Positions 1 through 6,921 of a stretch of DNA of 14,169 nt are shown here, piece by piece. Within the stretch, counting starts at the first letter, position 1. Each line of letters starts with the position of its first letter. The stretch lies in NCBI GenBank assembly GCA_036387915.1, contig DASVSV010000429.1, forward strand, positions 1-14,169, in the 5' to 3' direction. The DNA is from QHVT01 sp036387915 (GTDB lineage Bacteria; Acidobacteriota; Thermoanaerobaculia; Gp7-AA8). The notes beneath the pieces are model-generated. The model was given only the letters and a program-made list of their open reading frames with translations, had not been told where the DNA came from and did no database searches. The position numbers and the translations under genes were made by a program.

Positions 1-1
1 A

Positions 2-853
2 ATGCGTAAACTGATTCCGCTGCTGCTTCTCCTGTTCGTCGCATGTGCGGCGACGACGCCCGCCCCCGTCGCCACAGCGCCCGTTGCCGGTGCCGCGGCG
101 GCGCCGCCATGCACGGCCGGCCACTCCATCCTCAACGCCACGCTCTACGTGCAGAGCTCCGCGGAGTTCCGCGCCGCCGCGATCGGCACCTTCGCCGCCG
201 CGCGCCGCGCGCTCGACGAAGCGCTCGCGGACAAGACCCGCGTCGGCGCGACCGAGGAGACCGAGGACGGTCCCGATCAGCCGCCGGCGATCGTCGTGGA
301 CGTCGACGAGACGGTGCTCGACAACACCGCCTTCGAAGCGCGCATGATCCGTCAGGGCATCACCTACGACGCCGCGCAGTGGAAGCAGTGGACGGCCGAA
401 GGCGCGGCCACGCCGATCCCGGGCGCGCCGGAGTTCCTCGCCTACGCGAACAGCCGCGGCGTGACGGTGTTCTACGTGACCAATCGCGACGAGGACGAGC
501 GCGAGGGCACACGCGCGAACCTGCAGCGCGTCGGCTATCCGCTGATCGAGAACCGCGAGACGCTGCTCCTGCGCATCGACAACAGCGACAAGTCGCCGCG
601 CCGCCGCGAGGTAGCCAAGGCGTATCGCATCCTGCTGCTCGTCGGCGACGACTTCAACGACTTCGCGTCCGGCACGCGCGAGGGATCGTGGGCGGACCGC
701 AACGCGCTGCTGGAGAAAATGTCCGGCTGGTGGGGCACGCGCTGGTTCATGATCCCCAACCCGATGTACGGCTCGTGGGAACGAGCCGCGATCGGTTCCG
801 GCGGCACGCCCTGCGAACAGCTCGAGCGGAAGGTGCAGGCGCTGAAGCCTTGA
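2..853 (+). CDS. Acid phosphatase lipoprotein, 5'-nucleotidase e(P4) family (HAD class C)
   Basis: Predicted outer-surface or periplasmic phosphomonoesterase of 283 aa, a usual length for the e(P4)/class C acid phosphatase family, which dephosphorylates nucleotides and small phosphate esters with Mg2+. The N-terminus is a lipoprotein signal (MRKL, then a run of Leu) ending in FVAC, so Cys15 is the likely lipidated residue; Phe at the -3 position is not the textbook lipobox. The HAD nucleophile motif DVDETVLDN starts at Asp100 (Asp100 and Asp102 catalytic). The late acidic motif GDDFNDF has Asp216, Asp217 and Asp220. The family-typical ending WFMIPNPMYGSWE is present. The ATG lies one base from the window edge, so its ribosome binding site and promoter cannot be seen. 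Its TGA stop overlaps the TTG start of the next phosphatase, implying translational coupling. Family call is secure; substrate is inferred. Confidence 0.93.
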   Translation: MRKLIPLLLLLFVACAATTPAPVATAPVAGAAAAPPCTAGHSILNATLYVQSSAEFRAAAIGTFAAARRALDEALADKTRVGATEETEDGPDQPPAIVVDVDETVLDNTAFEARMIRQGITYDAAQWKQWTAEGAATPIPGAPEFLAYANSRGVTVFYVTNRDEDEREGTRANLQRVGYPLIENRETLLLRIDNSDKSPRRREVAKAYRILLLVGDDFNDFASGTREGSWADRNALLEKMSGWWGTRWFMIPNPMYGSWERAAIGSGGTPCEQLERKVQALKP

Positions 854-2460
854 AGGAACTGCTCCCCCTCCTGATCGTCGTCCTGTCGATCGATCAGTTC
901 CGCTACGAATACCTGCAACGGTTCGCCCCCCACTTCGGCGACGGAGGCTTCCGCCGCCTGGAGCGCGAAGGCGCCGTGTTCACGAACGCGCGGCAACGCC
1001 ACTCGGTGACGTCGACCGCACCCGGCCACGCCGCCATCGGCGGCGGCACCGTCCCCGCGGAGAACGGCATCGTCGCCAACCGCTGGTTCGACCGCGACGC
1101 GCCACCCGACGCCGCGAAATGGGACGCGTACTACGCCGAGATCGCACCGTATCGCGCACCGGCTGCAACGGGGGGCCGGCACTCTGCCGGCCGTACCGCC
1201 GGCGCCCCGCCGGCCTGGCAAACCTCCGGCGCCCCCATCCTCGTCACCTCCCCCGCCGCCCTTCTCACCCCCTCCCTCTCCGACGCCCTTCCGGCGAAAA
1301 CGAAAGTCATCTCCCTCGCCCTCACCGACCGCGCCGCGATCCTCATGGGTGGCCGCTCCGCCGACGCCGCGTATTGGTTCGACGGTCCCACCGGCCGCTT
1401 CGTGTCCTCGCCGTACTACGACGCCAGCGACGAAGTCCTCGCCTTCAATGACCTCGTCCCCGGCTACATGCCCGCCAGCGCGCAATGGCGCCTCCTCCAC
1501 AAAAGCGCGGATACGTTCGATCCTCCCGAAGCGTGGCCGCTGAAGAACACGACCTACAACGGCACCTTCCCCCATCCCATCCCCACCATCCGCGCGCTGC
1601 AATACACGCCCTTCGCGCACGAGATGATTCTCGACTTCGCGCAGCACGTCGTCGCCGTCGAGCAGCCCGACCTCCTCTACGCCGGCATCTCCTCCACCGA
1701 CTACCTCGGCCATCTCTACGGACCCGACTCGCTCGAAGTGGCCGACAGTGCGATCCGGCTCGACCGCGCGCTCGAGGCTTTCCTCGACGCGCTGGAGCGC
1801 CGTTACGGCGATCGCGTGCTGGTCGTGCTCACGTCCGATCACGGCGTGCAGTCCATCCCCGAGGTCGCGAAGCTGCGCGATCCGCGCGCCGACGCGGGCC
1901 GCGTCGATCTCCGCGTCCCCGATCGCACCGCGCGTACGATCCGCGATCTCTCAACCGCGCGCATCGCCATCGAGCGCAGCGTCGCCAAAAAGCTCGGCCG
2001 CTCCTTCTCCCTCGACACGCCACTCGAAGACGCCTTCGTCGCCTTCTTCGAAGAGCCGATGCTCTATCTGAACCCGCGCTTCCGCGACGCGCGCACGAAG
2101 CGTGCGCTGCGCGATGCCGTGCGCGAGCTCGACGGAGTGGCCAACGCCTGGACGCACGACGAGCCGCTGCCGCCGCTGATGCGCAACTCCGTGCATCCGC
2201 AACGCAGCGGCGACGTGCTGATCGCGCTGCGTCCCGGGTGGATCTGGATGTGGGGCTCGAACAGCACCACGCACGGCCAGCCCGTCGAAGCCGATCTGCA
2301 CGTGCCGCTCATCTTCTGGGGCACCGGCATCGCGCCCGGCGTGCACGGCGTCGAGGCCTCGCCCCTCGACATTACGGCAACACTCGCGCAAATCCTTGGT
2401 GTTCAGGCCGGTGGCCCCCAATCGCGTGTGCTGCCCGTTCGCGCTATCCTTCGCCCATGA
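850..2460 (+). CDS. PafA-like alkaline phosphatase superfamily enzyme (type I phosphodiesterase/nucleotide pyrophosphatase fold)
   Basis: Predicted Zn-dependent phosphate ester hydrolase of 536 aa. The start is taken as TTG at 850, overlapping the upstream TGA as TTGA; no ATG or GTG occurs in frame before the first catalytic motif, and the open frame upstream is an out-of-frame shadow of the acid phosphatase. By recalled PafA numbering the ligand set is complete: Asp15 (SIDQFRYEYL), nucleophile Thr56 (TAPGH), Asn77, Asp284 and His288 (STDYLGH), Asp330-His331 (TSDHG) and His475 (TTHGQP). The position that is Lys in PafA (Lys-x-Arg) is Thr159 here, with Arg161 kept. The chain begins almost directly in the core beta strand, so no separate signal peptide is visible, unusual for this normally exported family. 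A GC-rich palindromic stretch at 1166-1234 is translated in frame. The 3' end overlaps the SEC-C gene as ATGA. Mono- versus diesterase activity cannot be decided. Confidence 0.9.
   Translation: MKELLPLLIVVLSIDQFRYEYLQRFAPHFGDGGFRRLEREGAVFTNARQRHSVTSTAPGHAAIGGGTVPAENGIVANRWFDRDAPPDAAKWDAYYAEIAPYRAPAATGGRHSAGRTAGAPPAWQTSGAPILVTSPAALLTPSLSDALPAKTKVISLALTDRAAILMGGRSADAAYWFDGPTGRFVSSPYYDASDEVLAFNDLVPGYMPASAQWRLLHKSADTFDPPEAWPLKNTTYNGTFPHPIPTIRALQYTPFAHEMILDFAQHVVAVEQPDLLYAGISSTDYLGHLYGPDSLEVADSAIRLDRALEAFLDALERRYGDRVLVVLTSDHGVQSIPEVAKLRDPRADAGRVDLRVPDRTARTIRDLSTARIAIERSVAKKLGRSFSLDTPLEDAFVAFFEEPMLYLNPRFRDARTKRALRDAVRELDGVANAWTHDEPLPPLMRNSVHPQRSGDVLIALRPGWIWMWGSNSTTHGQPVEADLHVPLIFWGTGIAPGVHGVEASPLDITATLAQILGVQAGGPQSRVLPVRAILRP
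1166..1234. repeat. GC-rich palindromic repeat read in frame inside the phosphatase gene
   Basis: Bases 1174-1180 (ggccggc) and 1186-1192 (gccggcc) form a perfect 7-bp stem with a 5-base loop. Next come two further GCCGGC palindromes near 1198-1216 and a ccggcg block near 1226. The stretch encodes a low-complexity peptide (about residues 107-128, rich in Gly, Ala, Arg and Ser) lying between the N-terminal metal/nucleophile region and the next conserved block. It looks like a REP-type insertion tolerated as a surface loop. That origin is inferred; the palindromes are seen directly. Confidence 0.5.
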
Positions 2461-2894
2461 CAGTCGGAAGAAACGAACCGTGCCCGTGCGGAAGCGGGCA
2501 AAAGTACAAGAGCTGCTGCATCGGAAAGGAGCGCAGCGCGTCGCGCGGCCTGATGTATCTGGTGATCGCCATCGCCGCCATCGGCGCGGTCGGCCTCGGC
2601 GCCGCGATCATGGACCGCAAGAAGGACGCGGCCGCGCCGTCACTGCCTCAGGCCAATCAGGCCGCGCGTCCGACGACGCCGCAGCCGCAGCCTCCCGGCC
2701 CCGCACCCGCGGGCAAGGTCTGGTCCGCGGAGCACGGCCACTGGCACGACGCCAACACCAATCGCGCGCCGCAGCCGACGAAGGAAAACCCGATCACGTT
2801 CAACAAACGGAACGTGCCCCAGCCTCCCGGCCCCGTTCCCGCCGGGAAAGTGTGGTCTCCCGAACATGGCCACTGGCATAGCAGGAAGAAGTAG
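2457..2894 (+). CDS. Small SEC-C zinc-motif membrane protein with duplicated Pro/Trp/His tail
   Basis: A 145-aa protein starting at the ATG that overlaps the upstream TGA (ATGA). The N-terminus carries a SEC-C metal-binding motif, EPCPCGSGQKYKSCC, with Cys9, Cys11, Cys20 and Cys21, the C-x-C-x8-C-C zinc pattern also found at the end of SecA. One hydrophobic segment follows (about residues 33-52, LMYLVIAIAAIGAVGLGAAI), then a basic MDRKK stop-transfer end. The remainder is Pro-rich and holds two copies of a 20-residue unit (PQPPGPxPAGKVWS then EHGHWH) at residues 78-97 and 122-141, encoded at 2688-2747 and 2820-2879. Orientation of the tail is uncertain: positive charges flank the helix on both sides. 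The motif suggests a protein- or ribosome-contact role, but function is unknown. The last 29 bases overlap the next gene. Confidence 0.85.
   Translation: MTVGRNEPCPCGSGQKYKSCCIGKERSASRGLMYLVIAIAAIGAVGLGAAIMDRKKDAAAPSLPQANQAARPTTPQPQPPGPAPAGKVWSAEHGHWHDANTNRAPQPTKENPITFNKRNVPQPPGPVPAGKVWSPEHGHWHSRKK
2688..2879 (+). repeat. Intragenic duplicated 60-bp unit (2688-2747 and 2820-2879)
   Basis: Two 60-base units encode nearly the same 20 residues. Both begin cagcctcccggcccc and both end with codons for Glu-His-Gly-His-Trp-His. Synonymous differences are frequent (for example gcgggcaaggtc versus gccgggaaagtg), so the copies are old or selected at protein level rather than freshly duplicated. The second copy contains the start codon of the downstream TonB-domain gene. 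Confidence 0.85.
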
Positions 2895-3360
2895 CGTCGC
2901 GCTGCTCGCGCTCCTCGCGGCCGGTTGCGAGGAGCCGCGCGCCGCTCCGCCGCCCGAGGCGGTGCGCACCGAGCGGGTCATGGTGCCTGCTCCCCCGCCA
3001 CCACCCGCGCCACCCGATCCCGGACCACCAGCCGTCTATCCCACGTGGACCGAGCCGCCCCGTCCCGGCCCGAACGAGCCCGACCCCAACCCCGCCGTCC
3101 GGCCGCGTCTGATCGAGTCGGTGGAGCCCGAATACACGCCGGTGGCACGCACCGCGGGGATCCAGGGCATCGTCATCCTCCAGTTGATCATCGAGCGCGA
3201 CGGCCGCGTCAGCGGCGGCAAAGTCCTCAAGCCCCTCCCCTTCGGCCTCTCGCAAAAAGCGATCGACGCGGTGCAGCACTGGCGCTACACGCCCGCGAAG
3301 AACGAGCTCGGGAACCCGGTGCGCTCCAGCCAGAATGTGACGGTGCACTTCCGGCTCTGA
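2866..3360 (+). CDS. Lipoprotein with proline-rich linker and TonB C-terminal domain
   Basis: A 164-aa TonB-family protein. The N-terminus has a short hydrophobic stretch ending in the lipobox LAAGC (Cys21), so it is probably a lipoprotein rather than a classical TonB with an N-terminal membrane helix. Residues about 26-75 are Pro-rich (runs such as PAPPPPPAPPDPGPP), the usual periplasm-spanning linker. The C-terminal domain (about residues 80-164) has the TonB pattern: PEYTPVARTAGIQGIVILQL, a DGRV turn, then AIDAVQHWRYTPAKN and a final beta strand (NVTVHFRL). The ATG at 2866 overlaps the SEC-C gene by 29 bases; no clear Shine-Dalgarno is seen, so coupling is likely. No ExbB or ExbD partner is in the window. 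In such genomes TonB_C domains also occur in proteins with no transport role, so function is uncertain. Confidence 0.85.
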   Translation: MATGIAGRSSVALLALLAAGCEEPRAAPPPEAVRTERVMVPAPPPPPAPPDPGPPAVYPTWTEPPRPGPNEPDPNPAVRPRLIESVEPEYTPVARTAGIQGIVILQLIIERDGRVSGGKVLKPLPFGLSQKAIDAVQHWRYTPAKNELGNPVRSSQNVTVHFRL

Positions 3361-3364
3361 CTTT

Positions 3365-3498
3365 TATGGAGTGCGGCGGCGCTTTTGTTTTTAGCCGCCG
3401 CTTTCAAATTCGCGCGCCGAAGAACGGCAAACGCGCACCGAGGATGCCGCCGAATGAGAAAGCGGCAGCCAGAACCAGAAGCGCTGCCGCACTCCATA
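3365..3498. mobile_element. REP/MITE-like palindromic element with 20-bp terminal inverted repeats
   Basis: Left end 3365-3384 (tatggagtgcggcggcgctt) and right end 3479-3498 (aagcgctgccgcactccata) are inverted copies with one mismatch in 20. Inside, each end also folds on itself: gcggcggc near 3373-3380 pairs with gccgccgc near 3394-3401, and gcggcag near 3462 pairs with ctgccgc near 3484. This gives a two-hairpin, BIME-like layout of about 134 bp with no coding capacity. It fills almost the whole gap between the convergent TonB-domain gene and rimO, and could also act as a two-way terminator. The terminal motif GGAGTGCGGC resembles palindromic repeats I recall from Acidobacteriota and related phyla; copy number here cannot be checked. 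Confidence 0.75.
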
Positions 3499-3509
3499 TC
3501 GGAGGAGCG

Positions 3510-4871
3510 TTACGCGACGACGCCGCCGACGAGGTCGTACGGATGGGCATCCGTGATCTCGACTCGGGCGAAGGCGGGGAGTTGCTTCGGCAGGAGGTCG
3601 AGGCCGTCGTTGATCAGGAGGCGGCCGTCGATCTCCGGGGCCTGGCCGATGATCCGCCCTTCGAGCAGGTGCTCGGTCTCCTCGCAGACGCCGGTCACGA
3701 TGGCGTCGAACGTGCGGCCGACGCGCTGCTCGTTGCGCGAGAGGGCGATCTTCTGCTGCAGCTCCATCAGCTTCTCGCGGCGGCGCTCGGCCGTCTTGCG
3801 CGTCGGCATGTCCGGCATGCGGGCGGCGATCGTCGAATCCTCGGCCGAGTAAACGAACGCGCCCATGTTGTCGAACTGCGCCCACTCCACGAAGTCATAC
3901 AGCTCGCCGAAATCCTTCGGCGTCTCGCCGGGGTGGCCGGTGATGAAGGTCGTGCGGATGGTGATGTCCGGCACTTCGCGCATGCGCGCGATCATCCCGC
4001 GGTACTCCTTCGGCGAGCCGGGACGGCGCATGCGTCCGAGGACGTTCGCGGAGACGTGCTGCAGCGGGATGTCGACGTACGAAGCGAAGCGCGGCTCGCG
4101 CGCCATCAGCTCGAACAGGCTCCAGTCGAGCGAGCCGGGATAGGCGTAGAGGAAACGGACCCAGCGGAAGTCGGTCTCGGCCAGCAGCGTCTCCACGAGC
4201 TTCGTCAGGCCGCCCTCGATGCCGAGGTTTTCGCCGTAGCGGGTGGTGTCCTGCGCGACCAGGTTCAGCTCGAGCACGCCCTGCTGCTGCAGCGACTGCG
4301 CTTCGCGCACGAGCGAGTCGATACCGCGCGAACGGAACTTGCCGCGCATCTGCGGGATCGCGCAGAACGTGCACGGGTTCGAGCACCCTTCGCTGACCTT
4401 GAGGTACGCGTGCGACGTGCCGGTCACCAGCACGCGCGGGAGGTCTTCGTACAGCCGCAGCGACATCTTGCGCCGCGCCGGCGCGAGGTCGTCGCCGGCG
4501 ACACCGGTCACGGCCTCGGTGATCTTCTCGAGGTGATCGAGGCCGACGAAGGAATCGATCTCGGGGATCGACTGCTGCAGGTCGGTGCGGTACTTCTGCA
4601 CCATGCAGCCGGTGACGATCAGGCGCTCCAGACCGCGCCCCTTTCTCTCCGCGACCTCGAGGATCGTGTCGATCGACTCCTGCTTGGCCGCGTCGATGAA
4701 GCCGCACGTGTTGACGATCACGACGTCCGCATCGTCGAGATCGTTCGTGATCACGACGTCCGACTCCGCCTTGAGCTGACCGAGCATGATCTCGGCGTCC
4801 ACGGTGTTTTTCGGACAGCCGAGGGAGATCATGCCGACGCGGCGGACTTTTTCGTGAGGGACTACGGTCAT
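3510..4871 (-). CDS. rimO: Ribosomal protein S12 methylthiotransferase RimO
   Basis: A 453-aa radical-SAM methylthiotransferase that adds a methylthio group to the conserved Asp of ribosomal protein S12 in the cytoplasm. Domains in order: the N-terminal UPF0004 cluster domain with the RimO-type signature SLGCPKNTVDAE (Cys19), NTCGFI (Cys56) and TGCMVQKY (Cys89) for one 4Fe-4S cluster; the radical-SAM core from about 150 with SEGCSNPCTFCAIPQMRG (Cys163, Cys167, Cys170) for the second cluster; and a C-terminal TRAM-like domain ending near residue 450. The SLGCPKN form and full length favour RimO over MiaB or MtaB. The ATG at 4871 lacks an obvious Shine-Dalgarno. It lies 142 bases downstream of a transglutaminase-like gene on the same strand, separated by a long inverted repeat, so it probably has its own promoter. 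It converges with the plus-strand phosphatase operon. Confidence 0.96.
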   Translation of the reverse strand: MTVVPHEKVRRVGMISLGCPKNTVDAEIMLGQLKAESDVVITNDLDDADVVIVNTCGFIDAAKQESIDTILEVAERKGRGLERLIVTGCMVQKYRTDLQQSIPEIDSFVGLDHLEKITEAVTGVAGDDLAPARRKMSLRLYEDLPRVLVTGTSHAYLKVSEGCSNPCTFCAIPQMRGKFRSRGIDSLVREAQSLQQQGVLELNLVAQDTTRYGENLGIEGGLTKLVETLLAETDFRWVRFLYAYPGSLDWSLFELMAREPRFASYVDIPLQHVSANVLGRMRRPGSPKEYRGMIARMREVPDITIRTTFITGHPGETPKDFGELYDFVEWAQFDNMGAFVYSAEDSTIAARMPDMPTRKTAERRREKLMELQQKIALSRNEQRVGRTFDAIVTGVCEETEHLLEGRIIGQAPEIDGRLLINDGLDLLPKQLPAFARVEITDAHPYDLVGGVVA

Positions 4872-4926
4872 GGAACAGCTGGTAACAGCGGTCCGCGCCG
4901 GGGTGTTCCGAGGTCGCTCAAGAGTC

Positions 4927-5007
4927 GTTCGCGTTACTCGTTACTCGTCCGGGGTGCTGCATCGCGAGACGTAAATCCCCCCGAACGAGCAACGAGTAAC
5001 GAAGAAC
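4927..5007. repeat. Long imperfect inverted repeat, hairpin or terminator between transglutaminase-like gene and rimO
   Basis: The left arm 4927-4954 begins gttcgcgttactcgttactc and ends gtccgggg. The right arm 4979-5007 is its inverted copy with a few mismatches and a one-base indel (ccccgaacgagcaacgagta, then acgaagaac). The loop is about 24 bases. The arms contain tandem cgttact units. It starts 7 bases beyond the stop codon of the minus-strand transglutaminase-like gene and could end that transcript, although no U-run follows. Its size and internal tandem units also fit a dispersed palindromic repeat of REP type. Confidence 0.7.
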
Positions 5008-5013
5008 GCAACG

Positions 5014-6921
5014 CTACTTGAATACCGCGCTGGCCCGCTCATCCGCGCCGATCTTGGCGAACGCGTCGTTGAGGCCCGGGATGGCGTCGCGGTCGACGCC
5101 CAGCGTCTGCATCGCGTAGCGGCGTTTGTAGCGGAGCACGCCGTTCTCGAAGCCGGAGCTGCTCGTGTATTGCAGGTGCGGCGAGGTCAGCGTGACCGGC
5201 TTCGGCAGCTCGTCGAGCTGCACCGCGGCGGGCAGCGCGATCTCCACCTCGTCCGTGTGCAGCGAGACGCCGTCGGTCACGTAGCCGTACTTGCGTTCCT
5301 TCATCGCGATCGCGTTCTCCCCTTTCGCCCCGATGACGCGCGGGCGGATGAGGATCATGTCGGCGACGCGGTTCGCATACGACGGCACCGTCAGCTCGTA
5401 CCGGATCACCAGCGGCGGCTCCGGGTCGTCGAGCTGCTCGATGACCATGTTCGCGGTCGTGTACTGGGTGAGGCTGCGGCCGATCGACGATTCCAGCGCG
5501 CGCACGCGCTCGGCGGCGCTCAACGGCTGCAGCCAGCCGCGCATGTACGCGGCCACGTCGCCGGTGCGCGTCTCCTCGATCGTGCCGTGCAGCGTGCCGT
5601 TGTCGAACAGCTTCAGCCTGGCCACGCGGCGCAGCTCGTTCGCTTCCGGCTTCGGCAGCGGCAGGTCGATCATCTCGCCGCCGTCGTTCGTGACCAGCAG
5701 GCCGCGGCTGCCCTGCAGGTACGACGGCAGGTGTCCGAACGGCGTGGTGGTGCTGGTCGGGTCGAACAGCAGCAGCGACCCGAGCGCCGGATGCTCGACC
5801 GCGGCCGGCAGTCCCTTCGCTTTTTCCTTCGGGATGCGGATGGCGCTGATGACGTGATTGAACGACGTGATCGACGCGAACGACGGGTCGACCATGCCGC
5901 GCGTCGTGTGCACGAGCACGTAATGCGCTTCGATGCCCTTCTCTTTCAGCATCGTGCGCAGCAGCGTCGCCTTGTCTTTGCAGTCGCCGTAGCGGTTCGT
6001 GAAAATGTCCGCCGACGCGTGCGGCTGATAGCCGCCGATGCCGATGGCCACCGCCACGTAGCGCACGTCGAGCTGCGTGAAGCGCGCCACCGCGTGCACC
6101 GGGTCTTTCGCCCCCTCGGTGAGCTTGCGCACCTGCGACTGGATCTCCGGCGTCGCCGCGCTGCGCGGCGTGGAGAGTCCGCCGAACCATCTGGCGATGT
6201 CGCTCCACGAGCGCTTTGCCGCGGCCTGCGGTCCGCTCCACTGCACGCCCATCCGTCCGGCGAGCGTCGACGCGTCCGGCATGCGCGGCTCGTCGGCGAG
6301 AGCCGGCACGTCGCGCAGCTCCCACCGCGCGCCCACCGGCTGCGCGGCCGCGTAATTCAGCCACTGCACCTCGCGCGTCCACCCCTCGGGCAGTGCCAGG
6401 GAGAGCTCCGCGCGCCGCACCGGGATCGATTCCTGGAAGCGCCAGACCGCGACCGGCTCGTATGGTTTCTCGCGCAGCGTGTACTCGTACGCGATGACGC
6501 TGCCCACTTCCGCCGGCAGGTCGAGCACTTTCACTTTCGCGTCGGTGTAGACCTCGAAGTCGGCGGCCGACGACTCCACGGCCTGCCGCTCCTTGATGCG
6601 GTGCACCTTGCCCGACGGCTCGATGCTCCATCCCTGCAGGCCGCGCAGCTTCGTGTTGTCGTCGAACGACGCCGCGCCGTACGCGTGCGCTTTCCCCGCG
6701 GGAGTGAGCACTTTCACGACCCGGCGATGCTGCGTCGTCATTTCGCCGTTCGGCGCGACACTGATCGCCGTCGAGTCGAAGAGCACGATGGCCGCGGTGG
6801 ACTTGTCCTGCTCGGGCAGCGTCTCCGCCGCCACGGCCAGCACCCACGGCGGAGCCGGCACCGCACCGTACAGCGCCGGGGCAATGGAGAACAGCGCAAC
6901 CGCGAGGGCGCGCGTCCTCAC
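5014..6921 (-). CDS. Secreted DUF3857/transglutaminase-like protein, catalytic triad intact
   Basis: A 635-aa exported protein with a GTG start at 6921 that overlaps the upstream stop by four bases (GTGA), so translation is probably coupled. An N-terminal Sec-type signal (MRTRALAVALFSIAPALYGA) precedes a DUF3857 beta-rich domain (about residues 30-230; HRRVVKVLTPAGKAHAYGAA near its start). A transglutaminase/peptidase-like core follows: the strand DVRYVAVAIGIGGYQP, then NRYGDCKDKATLL with Cys314, FNHVISAI with His356 and LFDPT with Asp387, a complete Cys-His-Asp triad. The C-terminal third is a beta-sandwich-like region. Members of this fold hydrolyse or rearrange amide bonds; the substrate here is unknown. 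Position downstream of a secreted S9 peptidase and a degenerate paralogue suggests a joint role in envelope or periplasmic peptide processing. Confidence 0.9.
   Translation of the reverse strand: MRTRALAVALFSIAPALYGAVPAPPWVLAVAAETLPEQDKSTAAIVLFDSTAISVAPNGEMTTQHRRVVKVLTPAGKAHAYGAASFDDNTKLRGLQGWSIEPSGKVHRIKERQAVESSAADFEVYTDAKVKVLDLPAEVGSVIAYEYTLREKPYEPVAVWRFQESIPVRRAELSLALPEGWTREVQWLNYAAAQPVGARWELRDVPALADEPRMPDASTLAGRMGVQWSGPQAAAKRSWSDIARWFGGLSTPRSAATPEIQSQVRKLTEGAKDPVHAVARFTQLDVRYVAVAIGIGGYQPHASADIFTNRYGDCKDKATLLRTMLKEKGIEAHYVLVHTTRGMVDPSFASITSFNHVISAIRIPKEKAKGLPAAVEHPALGSLLLFDPTSTTTPFGHLPSYLQGSRGLLVTNDGGEMIDLPLPKPEANELRRVARLKLFDNGTLHGTIEETRTGDVAAYMRGWLQPLSAAERVRALESSIGRSLTQYTTANMVIEQLDDPEPPLVIRYELTVPSYANRVADMILIRPRVIGAKGENAIAMKERKYGYVTDGVSLHTDEVEIALPAAVQLDELPKPVTLTSPHLQYTSSSGFENGVLRYKRRYAMQTLGVDRDAIPGLNDAFAKIGADERASAVFK

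Noticed and set aside
43..849. Upstream extension of the PafA-like frame over the acid phosphatase gene
   Set aside because: Arg-rich out-of-frame translation of the e(P4) gene; the TTG at 850 gives a sensible coupled start.
535..1842. A 435-codon minus-strand open frame
   Set aside because: Antisense shadow of the two phosphatase genes, Gly/Val/Glu-rich with no motif.
3361..3509. Small ORF or structured RNA gene in the gap
   Set aside because: The inverted ends and paired hairpins explain the sequence better as a palindromic repeat; no ribosome binding site or coding pattern is visible.
4927..5007. CRISPR-like array from the repeated cgttact units
   Set aside because: Units are tandem within a hairpin, with no regular spacers and no cas genes nearby.
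2925..5021. A 698-codon plus-strand open frame running across the TonB-domain gene end and antisense to rimO
   Set aside because: High-GC antisense shadow; the opposite strand has clear RimO motifs along its full length, and the frame reads through the palindromic element with no recognisable domain.
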